From Allobrachymonas sp. (lineage in GTDB: Bacteria > Pseudomonadota > Gammaproteobacteria > Burkholderiales > Burkholderiaceae_C), in the NCBI GenBank assembly GCA_012036375.1, contig JAAUOI010000138.1, positions 1 through 7,729 of the forward strand: a DNA stretch of 7,729 bases. Reading direction: 5' to 3'. Each line of letters opens with the position of its first letter. The stretch's first letter is position 1. Both the position numbers and the translations under genes were made by a program. Under the pieces are notes generated by a model that saw only the letters and a program-made list of their open reading frames with translations, ran no database searches and had not been told where the DNA came from. This document shows positions 1 through 6,053 of this stretch, piece by piece.

Positions 1-238
1 GGCGGCTATTCGAGCCAGTGCCGATGGTGGCGTTGCCCCGAGGCCACCCGAGCCGCCCCGTGTGCAAGGTGTTCGCCCCCACAGTGGAGCCCACCTGCGC
101 ATACACGAGGCTGGGGTTCAGGCTGGCTGCCACATAGAAGCCGCTGGCCAGAAACAAGCTGCGCAGCAAGGGGGTGATGCGGATGCGGTGTGCAAGGCGG
201 CTGGGCTGGGCGGCGATGGCGTGGGCTGAAGTGTGCAT
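1..238 (-). CDS. N-terminal part of an exported protein of unknown function (runs off left edge)
   Basis: An ATG at 238-236 opens a minus-strand frame that stays open to the window edge, giving 79 residues. It is preceded by AAAGG (249-245) six bases upstream. The translation reads as an export signal: a long basic N-region (residues 1-26, with R14, R18, R20, R26), a hydrophobic core at about 27-46, and a plausible signal-peptidase-I site VYA|Q after residue 47. The mature start VGSTVGANTL is followed by a Gly/Arg/Trp stretch at 61-69 and then NATIGTGSNS. Glycine and threonine-rich beginnings like this occur in large surface proteins and autotransporters, but no family can be assigned from 79 residues. 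Residues 61-69 would read more naturally as a glycine-rich run (GGSGGLGG) if two compensating one-base indels lay in the C-runs at 56-59 and 36-39; this is a guess. GTG and TTG starts further upstream in frame are possible but less likely. Confidence 0.6.
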   Translation of the reverse strand, partial: MHTSAHAIAAQPSRLAHRIRITPLLRSLFLASGFYVAASLNPSLVYAQVGSTVGANTLHTGRLGWPRGNATIGTGSNSR

Positions 239-294
239 GGCAAGCCTTTGAGCAAAGATTTGCACCAATTGTCAAAGCCTTGGCTGCGTTTGTC

Positions 295-313
295 ACTCAT
301 CCATTTGGACGAG
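295..313. repeat. Left copy of 19-bp direct repeat, near-palindromic
   Basis: ACTCATCCATTTGGACGAG occurs here and, base for base, at 2171-2189. Positions 296-313 form an imperfect inverted repeat, CTCATCCA-TT-TGGACGAG, with 7 of 8 arm positions paired. This copy lies about 57 bp upstream of the minus-strand ATG at 238 and about 200 bp upstream of abiEi. A perfect -35-like TTGACA is present on minus at 275-270, but there is no convincing -10. The site could be an operator for the minus-strand gene, the left boundary of an inserted AbiE module, or both. Confidence 0.8.
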
Positions 314-480
314 GCACATGCGTGAATTTGCGCTTCTGCTGATTTGATTTTTTTGCTGTAATCATCCTCAAAGCTGATTTATTTAAACTATTTCAAACAA
401 TGGAATGCATGAAATAGAGGCTGAAAATTCACCTCCATTCACCCTGAATACGCTTGGAATCAATCCATGGGCATTTGCTT

Positions 481-515
481 TTGTTTGAAATATTTAAGAT
501 AATTAATTTGTTAAG
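481..515 (+). promoter_or_regulatory. Candidate abiE promoter in AT-rich leader
   Basis: TTGTTT (481-486) and TAATTT (504-509) are separated by 17 bp and would start transcription at or near the abiEi ATG at 516, suggesting a leaderless or very short leader; no Shine-Dalgarno sequence is visible. TTAAGAT occurs twice with 17-bp periodicity (494-500 and 511-517), the second overlapping the start codon; TAAGAT at 495-500 is an alternative -10. Repeats at this position could be autoregulatory sites, since AbiEi antitoxins are known to repress their own operon. The rest of 314-480 is AT-rich without a coding frame; it contains GCTGATTT twice (338, 373) and a short TTTCA/TGAAA inverted repeat (391-414). 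Confidence 0.35.
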
Positions 516-1249
516 ATGATTTCTAAAAATATTTCAATCAAAGGGCTGCTAGGCCAACTGCAATGGGATGCGCCTTACAGCTCGCAGGATTTGCAGGCGT
601 TGGGCGTGCCGGCGGCTGCGCCTGCGCGGATGGCGCAAGCTGGCTGGCTCAAGCGCTTGGGGCGCGGGGTGTATCAGGTGCCATGCAGCTGGAGCTGGGC
701 AAGAGCTTGGCATTTTTGGCGCGGCAGGTGCAGGGGCTGCATGTGGGCGGGAAAACGGCTCTGGCTTGGCGCGGCGTGCGGCACAACCTCGCGCATACGG
801 AGCGGCTGCATCTTTGGGTGCAGCAGGCGGGGCAGTTGCCGCCGTGGTTCACCCAGCGCTTTGCTTGCGCCTATCAATCGACCCGCATTTTTGACGAAGC
901 GTTGCCCGAGGACTTTGGCTTGGCGCCTTTGGCGGGCGGGCATGCGCAGGTGATGGTGTCAGTGCCGGAGCGGGCTTTGCTGGAGCTATTGAGCGATGCG
1001 GGCAAGCTGCAATCTTTGGAGGAGACGATGCAGTTGGCGGAGAGCCTGCGGCATCTGCGAGCCGATGTATTAGAGACTCTGCTGGCGCACACGACGCGGG
1101 TGAAGGTGGTGCGCCTTGCCAAGGCTGTGGCGCTGAACTTTGCGCTGCCTTGGGCGGATCTGGCCAGCGAGCATAGCCAGCGGCTGGGTAGCGCCAATCG
1201 CTGGGTGGCCGTAACGCGGGACAAGACAATTTTGCACTTGAAGAAATAA
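516..1249 (+). CDS. abiEi: AbiEi-family type IV antitoxin/transcriptional repressor, frameshifted
   Basis: This is the antitoxin of an AbiE system, which counteracts the AbiEii toxin and represses the operon through a winged-helix domain. It reads in two frames. The first, from ATG 516 to about 682, gives MISKNISIKGLLGQL and the winged-helix region ending GWLKRLGRGVYQVP (residues 43-56). The second, from 683 to the TAA at 1247-1249, resumes with MQLELGKSLAFLARQ, then the family signature GLHVGGKTALAWRGVRHNL and the C-terminal region RVKVVRLAKAVALNF. One base appears missing around 681-683 (GTGCCATG); repairing it gives about 244 residues, the normal size range. As written, the first frame runs on to 953 as a nonsense Trp/Cys/Arg-rich tail, so the antitoxin would be lost. 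This may be a sequencing indel. abiEii follows after eight bases. The family assignment is secure; functionality is not. Confidence 0.85.
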
Positions 1250-1257
1250 GCTTTGAG

Positions 1258-2171
1258 ATGAACGCGAGCTACGTTAACACCGTGAATCTGCTGCTGGATA
1301 TTGCACCTGCGGTGTTTGCAACGCCTCGCTTGGCGATGAAGGGCGGCACGGCGCTGAATTTGTTTGTGCAGGAAATGCCGCGCTTGTCGGTGGATATTGA
1401 TGTGGCGTTTGTCGATCATGAGCCAAGCCGCGAGGCGGCGCTGGAGGAGATTGCCAAGGAGTTGCAACGCATGCAAATCGCTATTTCTGCGATGGGCTAC
1501 GAGGCGCAGGCTCGCAACATGCTCGGCGGCGATGAGGTGAAGATCGTCGCGTTCAGCGAAGCGGCGCAGGTCAAGGTGGAGGTGAATTTTGTGTTTCGGG
1601 GCACGCTGCTGCCGCTACAAACTTGCTCTCTGAGCGCCAAGACGCAAGAGCTATTTGCCAAGAATATTCAAGCCCCGCTGCTGGCAACTTCAGAGCTGTA
1701 TGGCAGCAAACTGGTGGCCGCGCTAGACAGGCAGCATCCGCGTGATTTTTTTGATGTGCGACAAATGCTGCACAGCCACGGGCTCACGCCAGAGATTTTG
1801 GATTGCTTTGTGGCTTATCTGGCGGGGCATAACCGGCCGATGCATGAGGTGTTGTTTGCAAGGGCGAAGCCGTTGAGGAGACGTTTCGCAATGAATTTGC
1901 AGGGATGACGGCTGACGCTGTGGGCGCTGAGGAATTGATGGCGACGCAGAGCCAATTGCTGGCTGAGCTGCCCAAGGCGCTGACGCGCCAGCAACGAGAA
2001 TTTTTACTGTCTCTGGCTGAGGCCGCGCCCGATTGGTCGTTGATGCCGTTTGCGCATCTGCATGAGATGCCTGCTATTGAGTGGAAGCTGCGCAACCTGA
2101 ACCGGCTGAAATCACAGAATGCCAAGAAGTTTCAGTTTCAGCGTGATGAATTGGAAAAGAGGCTGGGGTGA
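1258..2171 (+). CDS. abiEii: AbiEii-family nucleotidyltransferase toxin, frameshifted near C-terminus
   Basis: This is the toxin partner of AbiEi, in the DUF1814/AbiEii nucleotidyltransferase superfamily; characterised members act as NTP-dependent toxins and can give phage abortive infection. In frame from ATG 1258 one sees the catalytic GGTAL (residues 29-33), RLSVDIDVAF with the S44-x-D46-x-D48 acidic motif, VKVEVNFVFRG (E108), and KLVAALDRQHPRDFFDV (K151, D157, D163). After EVLFA (residue 201) this frame drifts and stops at 1908, while the family C-terminus continues in the next frame: KGEAVEETFRNEFAGMT, then ELPKALTRQQREFLLSL and a basic tail, ending TGA at 2171. One missing A at 1859-1862 explains the break; the repaired protein is 304 residues. 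The catalytic domain precedes the break, so the truncated 216-residue product might keep the nucleotidyltransferase core. The region 1905-2171 alone should not be read as a separate gene. The start has only a weak GAG upstream. Confidence 0.88.
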
Positions 2172-2189
2172 CTCATCCATTTGGACGAG
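2171..2189. repeat. Right copy of 19-bp direct repeat, near-palindromic
   Basis: This is identical over 19 bases to 295-313; the flanking bases on both sides differ. Its first base is the last base of the abiEii stop codon. In plus orientation it sits 61-62 bp (centre to ATG) upstream of an ATG at 2242 and about 104 bp upstream of the preferred regulator start at 2284. A CACAAT (2229-2234) could serve as -10 with a start site near 2241, which would place the centre of the palindrome near -60, a usual activator position. Sixteen bases downstream of both copies there is also a similar G(C/T)GCTT(C/T)TGC string (330 and 2206). Confidence 0.8.
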
Positions 2190-2283
2190 CTAAGCTGCCA
2201 AAACCGTGCTTTTGCCTTGCCCTGCATGCACAATGCCATGCATGAATGCCACTCGCTCACGCACCCCTGCCTCTGCTGAGACC

Positions 2284-3020
2284 ATGACTGCGGCGGCGAG
2301 CGCAGCGCCCGGCTCAGCGCATATTTTGCTGGTAGACGATCATTGCTGTTTCGTGCGGGCATGCGCTTCATTTTGGGCGCGGGGCAGCAGCCGCTGGGCA
2401 CGATATTTGAAGCGGGGCAGCTCACGGAGGCGATTGGGATGCCGCAGAGCATGGATTTGGTGCTCTTGGACATTGAGATGCCGGGCATCAATGGGCTGGA
2501 GGGCTTGGCGCTGGTGCGAAGGCGTTGGCCGGATGCGGCGATTGTGATGCTCAGCGCGCAAGAAGGGCGCGGCTTGGTGCAGCAGGCTTTGCAGCGCGGG
2601 GCGATGGCCTTTGTGAGCAAAACGGCTTCGCCTGAGCATATTCGCCAGGTGGCGCAGCAGGCGCTACGCCAGCGGGGGGCGAGCGCATCAGCCCACAGCC
2701 AAGGGGCGCAGCCCACGGCTTGGCCTGAATCTGAGATCGGTCCGCTACAAGAAAGCACCGAGTTTGCGGCAGCGCCGGAAACGGGCGAGTTGTCGCCGCG
2801 CCAACTGGATGTGCTCAATTTACTCTGCGAGGGCTTGAGCAACAAAGCGATTGCCAATCGCTTGATTGTGAGCGAAAACACGGTGCGCACGCATATGGTG
2901 GCGCTGCTGCGATTTTTTGATGTGGCCACCCGCACAGAGGCGGTGGTGGCGGCGCAGCGGCTGGGCGTGGTGAAGATGCAAGCCAGCACCATCACGCAGC
3001 CGAGGGCACGGGGCGATTGA
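2284..3020 (+). CDS. NarL/FixJ (LuxR-type) response regulator, frameshifted near N-terminus
   Basis: This is a DNA-binding response regulator, presumably phosphorylated by the kinase encoded directly downstream. The first frame gives AHILLVDDH (acidic pocket D18/D19 with the start at 2284), then breaks; from 2346 the next frame continues LFRAGMRFILGAG, DLVLLDIEMPG (phospho-acceptor about D63), MLSAQ (S91) and FVSKTASPEHI (K113). A linker of about 40 residues precedes the C-terminal helix-turn-helix LSPRQLDVLNLLCEGLSNKA through NTVRTHMVALLRFF (about 169-225). One base is missing at 2343-2346; the usual DDHxLFRAG motif is restored by inserting one, giving about 245 residues. The ATG at 2284 is preferred because REC domains start close to their first strand; ATG 2242 is possible and would add 14 residues. 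As written, nothing initiates the REC domain correctly except a TTG at 2343. Its stop overlaps the kinase start by one base (TGATG). Confidence 0.88.
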
Positions 3021-4912
3021 TGAACAGCGAGCGCATCCAAGGCATGCAGCAGCGCATGGTGGAGCGCTCGATCATGCCCGGCATCGTTGCCTCTTGGGTG
3101 CTGACGATGCTGGTGGCCGTTTTTTCATGGTTGCAAGCGCCTGAATATCGCACTGCAGCGCTCGTTTGGGGTGCTTACAGTTGCTTTGTGTTCCTGTTGT
3201 ATTTGCTGGTCTGGCCTTGGTATCTGCGGCAAAACTGGAGCGTCGCGCAGAAGGAAAAATTCTTGATCGGCATGATGATTCCCCATGCCTTGATGTGGAG
3301 CGCGATGTCCTTGATGCTGTTTGCCGATGGTCAGCGCGAAGTCTCGATGGTGTTGATGCTGATTTTTGCGGGCACATCCTGCGGCGGCGTGCCGCTGCTG
3401 GGGGCGCGCAAGGGCACCTATTGGGTCATGATGGTGTTGCCTTTTTTGGTGCAGGTGTTTGTGTTTCTTCGCTACAGCCTCACGCATGCCTTCGATCCTT
3501 TCCATGCGGTGCTGGGCATATCGATGTTCACGCTGTTGATCACCAATTTGTTTGCCATTCAATCGCAATCTGAAACGATTGAGCGCTCGATTCGCCTGGG
3601 CTTTGAAAACGAAGATTTGGTGGGCCAATTGCGCGAGCAAACCGATCAGCTCCACCAGCAAGCCGAGCTGCTGCGCCAGCAAACGCAGGCGGCCAATGAG
3701 GCCAATCAGGCCAAAACCAAATTCCTCGCGGCGGCCAGCCACGATCTGCGTCAGCCTGCGCATGCGCTGAATTTGTTTGTGGAGGCACTGAATCAAACCT
3801 CGCTCGATGCCGAGCAACAAGGCATCGTGGGGCATATTCAAGCGGCCAATCAAGCCAGCCGCGACATGCTCAACACACTCTTGGATTTCTCGCGCATTGA
3901 AGCGGGCGTGATGGAGGCCAAGCCGCAGCCCACGCCTCTTGCGCCGCTGCTCTTGGCGCTGGAGGAAGAGTTTGGCCCACAAGCCGATGCGAAGAATTTG
4001 GTCTACCGCAGCCACGAAACCCATGCCGTTGCGCACTGCGATGCTTCATTAGTGGCGCTGGTTTTGCGCAACTTTGTGAGCAATGCGATTCGCTACACGC
4101 AGCGCGGTGGCGTGTTGATTGCTGTGCGCTCGCGCGGCCAAGAACTGTGCCTGCAGGTGTGGGACACGGGCATTGGCATTGCGGCAGAACAGCATGAGGT
4201 GATCTTCAAAGAGTTTCACCAACTGGGCAATGAAGAGCGGGATCGGCAAAAGGGGCTTGGGGCTGGGCTTGGCGATTGTGCGCGGCTTGGCCACGACGAT
4301 GGGCGCACGAGTTGCCTTGAAATCGCAGCCAGGGCGCGGCTCGGTGTTTGAGATGTGGTTGCCGCGCGGCATGGCGCCAGCCGGTGGTTTACCATGCGCT
4401 CGGGCAGCTGGAGCGTGCAGGCGCTGCGCGGGGAAGCGCCTGCACCGACGATGGCACCCACTGCCACTCAATCCCCGTTGTTCGATACGCGCATGCACCT
4501 AGACGGACTCAAGGCGAACGGGAAGGCTGGCCAAGCGCCTGCGCTACAGGGCTTGCGCGTGCTGGTGGTGGACGATGAAGCCCCGGTGCGCACGAGCATG
4601 CAAACCCTGCTCACAAGCTGGGGCTGCGAGGTGCAAACAGCCGAGGGTTTGGACGATGCTTTGGCTTACCTTCATCAAGGCTTTGCGCTGCAACTGCTGA
4701 TCACCGATTACCGGCTGCGCGCTGGCACGACCGGCGGCGATGTAATTGCTGCGATGCGTACACTCAATCCATTGCTGCCCGCGATCATCGTGACGGGCGA
4801 CACCGACCCCGAGCGCATCCGAGAAGCCGCTGGCCATGGCGCGACTTTGCTGCACAAGCCTGTGAGCATTGCCACGCTGCGCGAGGCGATGCTGGCTTTG
4901 AGGGTGCTGTAA
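3020..4912 (+). CDS. Membrane hybrid sensor histidine kinase with C-terminal receiver, two compensating frameshifts
   Basis: This is an inner-membrane sensor kinase. Residues 20-181 contain about six hydrophobic segments (roughly 22-40, 44-66, 82-103, 108-127, 133-150, 161-181) with little periplasmic domain, followed by a Gln-rich coiled coil (195-232). The HisKA box is FLAAASHDLRQPAHAL (phospho-acceptor H241), the N box RNFVSNAIRYT (N351, N355), the G1 box WDTGIGI and the F box FKEFHQL. The first frame then breaks: with one extra base in the AAAAGGGG run (4247-4256) removed, it continues KGLGLGLAIVRGL and GRGSVFEMWLPRG. A second break, somewhere between about 4375 and 4490, returns to the original frame for a receiver domain: LRVLVVDDE (D518, D519), LLITDYRLR (D563), IIVTGDT (T592), LLHKPVS (K613), ending TAA 4912. 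The net length is 630 residues. As written, the first product ends at 4351, lacking the G2 box and receiver. There is no HPt domain. The ATG at 3020 is preferred to TTG 3017. Confidence 0.87.
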
Positions 4913-4918
4913 CCGAAT

Positions 4919-5386
4919 TCAGGCCGCTTGCAGCGCTTGCGTGAGCCAGCTTCTCGCCCATTCGGTGCCATCCGTTTCGGGCATGGTGCCGCCTGAGGCA
5001 TCGTGGGTGAATACCTCGCCGATGCGCTGTGCGTCCAGATCGGTGAGGCGCTCATCAAAGCGTTTGCCGCCGCCTGCGAAGGTGTTTGGATAACTGCCGA
5101 AATCGCCCAAGGCAATCACGCCGTAGCGCACATGCGAGAGATCGCGCGGCTCGCTATCGAGGCTGGCATAGAGCGCTTGACCGTTATCGGGCACATCGCC
5201 TGCGCCATAGGTGCTGGAGCAAATGAGATAGAGGCTGTTCCGATCTTCAAACGCAGCGCTGCGCAAGTTGTCCATCATCGTGACTTCAATGTTTTGAATT
5301 AAATCGCTGCAATCCATTTGAATGGCTTGGGCCACATATTCGGCCGTGCCGGTCATGGTGGCGACGAAGATTTTTAAGGTGTTCAT
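4919..5386 (-). CDS. MioC-like short-chain flavodoxin (FMN-binding)
   Basis: This intact 155-residue protein fits a single FMN-binding flavodoxin domain, an electron carrier in the cytoplasm. The phosphate-binding loop is ATMTGTAEYVA (residues 9-19), placed directly after the first strand LKIFV. The second FMN loop is SSTYGAGDVPDNG (57-69, Y60 available for flavin stacking), and the third is ALGDFGSYPNTF (92-103). This size and order match MioC and similar short flavodoxins rather than reductase fusions; the electron donor and acceptor cannot be told from sequence. The ATG at 5386-5384 overlaps the brnA stop as ATGA. No Shine-Dalgarno sequence precedes it; the upstream bases CCACCTC resemble an anti-SD, so translation likely depends on reinitiation after brnA. 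Its stop lies six bases from that of the convergent kinase gene. Confidence 0.85.
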   Translation of the reverse strand: MNTLKIFVATMTGTAEYVAQAIQMDCSDLIQNIEVTMMDNLRSAAFEDRNSLYLICSSTYGAGDVPDNGQALYASLDSEPRDLSHVRYGVIALGDFGSYPNTFAGGGKRFDERLTDLDAQRIGEVFTHDASGGTMPETDGTEWARSWLTQALQAA

Positions 5387-5727
5387 GAGGTGGAAGCTGC
5401 TCTTTTGGATTGACGAGAGACATGGCGTGAGAGCACTTCATTCATGCGCGATTGCCAGCCTTGGCCAGTAGATTTGAAATACTGGAGGACATCGGCGCTG
5501 TAGCGCACCGAGACGAGTTGTTTGGTGATTGCGGCTTTGGGGCGACCACGCAGTTGGCGCAGCGGTTGCATGGCCTTTAATTGCGAACGAGTCAGCGGTG
5601 CGGCATCTGGGTCACTCGAAGCTGCTGCTGTGATAAGACGATCTTGCTTGGCCGTTGGCATGACGATGTTTTTCTTGTCAAATGGCTTGGGAGCAGGTTT
5701 GATTTTGAGTTTACGCATTTTCGACAT
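5383..5727 (-). CDS. brnA: BrnA-family antitoxin (type II TA)
   Basis: BrnA antitoxins bind and neutralise the BrnT ribonuclease and repress the operon through a ribbon-helix-helix-like DNA-binding domain. From ATG 5727 the protein has 114 residues: a basic N-terminal half (KMRKLKIKPAPKPFDKK), a linker with LTRSQLKAM, then the DNA-binding region KQLVSVRYSADVLQYFKSTG through WQSRMNEVLSRHV (about 69-102), which matches the family pattern of a short strand, DVL, then a G-x-G-(Y/W)-Q-x-R-(I/M)-N helix. The start at 5727 is chosen because GAGG (5740-5737) lies nine bases upstream; a frame open to 5781 lies inside brnT and is unlikely to be used. The gene overlaps the end of brnT by 17 bases and the start of the flavodoxin by four. 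BrnA following BrnT is the usual order. Confidence 0.85.
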   Translation of the reverse strand: MSKMRKLKIKPAPKPFDKKNIVMPTAKQDRLITAAASSDPDAAPLTRSQLKAMQPLRQLRGRPKAAITKQLVSVRYSADVLQYFKSTGQGWQSRMNEVLSRHVSRQSKRAASTS

Positions 5728-5980
5728 AGTGCTTGACCTCTCGTTTGGTGGCCGCGCGCAGGCTGATGATGCGATAGACATCTTCAGCTTCTACAAACGC
5801 CACGTAATACAACATGCCACTATCTGGTGCGAGTGCAATCATGCGCAGCTCTTGGTATGCAAAGCGCTCATCGAGCCAGACAAGGGCGTGATCCCAATCG
5901 AGTGTGGCCGCTTTGGCCAATGAAACACCATGCTTGGAGAAGTTGATGGTGTCCTTGGCCGGATCAAACTCGATTTCCAT
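5711..5980 (-). CDS. brnT: BrnT-family toxin (ribonuclease, type II TA)
   Basis: This is an 89-residue protein of the BrnT/COG2929 family; characterised members are RelE-fold ribonucleases that stop translation. The family pattern is clear: EFDPAKDTINFSKHGVSLAKA at the N-terminus (the E-x-D-x-x-K then N-x-x-KHG-V-S motif), a central strand LRMIALAP, and the C-terminal VYRIISLRAATKREVKHYVE with the conserved R-I-I-S-x-R-x-A-T-x-x-E. Length is normal and there is no frameshift. No Shine-Dalgarno sequence is seen before the ATG at 5980; the upstream DNA is AT-rich and contains the palindrome TGTAGCTACA. dapE ends 73 bases upstream on the same strand, so expression could be from a local promoter or by read-through. 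Confidence 0.88.
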   Translation of the reverse strand: MEIEFDPAKDTINFSKHGVSLAKAATLDWDHALVWLDERFAYQELRMIALAPDSGMLYYVAFVEAEDVYRIISLRAATKREVKHYVENA

Positions 5981-5983
5981 TAT

Positions 5984-5993
5984 TGTAGCTACA
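5984..5993. promoter_or_regulatory. TGTAGCTACA palindrome just upstream of brnT, possible operator
   Basis: This perfect 10-bp palindrome lies three bases upstream of the brnT start in the only non-coding gap of the minus-strand gene set. BrnA proteins are known to repress their own promoter, and this position suits such a site, but a 10-bp palindrome can occur by chance and no clear -35/-10 pair accompanies it. Confidence 0.25.
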
Positions 5994-6005
5994 TTTAATC
6001 AGGCG

Positions 6006-6030
6006 CGTTGAATGCAATTTTGTTTCAACG
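6006..6030 (-). terminator. Inverted repeat between dapE and brnT, possible weak terminator
   Basis: CGTTGAA (6006-6012) and TTCAACG (6024-6030) form a perfect 7-bp stem with an 11-base loop, 24 bases beyond the dapE stop on the minus strand. There is no T-run immediately after the stem on minus, so intrinsic termination would be inefficient. It could instead be an operator or an RNA-stabilising hairpin. Confidence 0.3.
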
Positions 6031-6053
6031 ATGTGCGCAAATACACAACGCAG

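Larger units (their letters stand above)
295..2189 (+). mobile_element. Putative inserted AbiE module bounded by 19-bp direct repeats
   Basis: The two exact 19-bp repeats enclose an AT-rich leader (314-515) and the abiEi-abiEii pair and nothing else. The right repeat starts on the last A of the abiEii TGA stop, so the boundary coincides with the end of the gene pair. AbiE systems are commonly accessory and strain-variable. No integrase, transposase or terminal inverted repeat is present, so the unit cannot mobilise itself; any movement would have been site-specific in trans or by homologous recombination. Removing one repeat and the enclosed DNA would leave a normal divergent arrangement of the left gene and the response regulator. 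Mobility is inference. Confidence 0.4.

Noticed and set aside
270..275. Complete promoter for the left-edge gene based on minus-strand TTGACA
   Set aside because: The -35 hexamer is perfect but no acceptable -10 lies 16-18 bp downstream, so only the hexamer is mentioned.
1905..2171. Separate small gene downstream of abiEii
   Set aside because: Its sequence is the normal C-terminus of AbiEii, and upstream codons in the same frame (from about 1860) continue the family sequence, so it is a frameshifted part of one gene.
2223..2243. TGCATGCA and CATGCATG clustered upstream of the regulator
   Set aside because: These are short self-complementary strings with no regular spacing or second occurrence in the window; not enough to call a site.
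4247..4257. Programmed -1 ribosomal frameshift at the A/G slippery run in the kinase
   Set aside because: The reading frame needed downstream is +1 relative to the upstream frame, whereas X-XXY-YYZ slippage gives -1; the -1 frame does not continue the kinase motif.
4355..4912. Stand-alone response-regulator gene with its own start
   Set aside because: It begins inside the kinase ATPase-domain coding sequence without an RBS, and its first 25-30 codons are out of frame with the kinase. A single base change joins the receiver to the kinase as a normal hybrid.
4919..5302. Plus-strand open frames opposite the flavodoxin and other long opposite-strand frames over abiE, the kinase and dapE
   Set aside because: They are shadows of GC-rich genes: biased composition, no recognisable motif, and a well-supported gene on the other strand.
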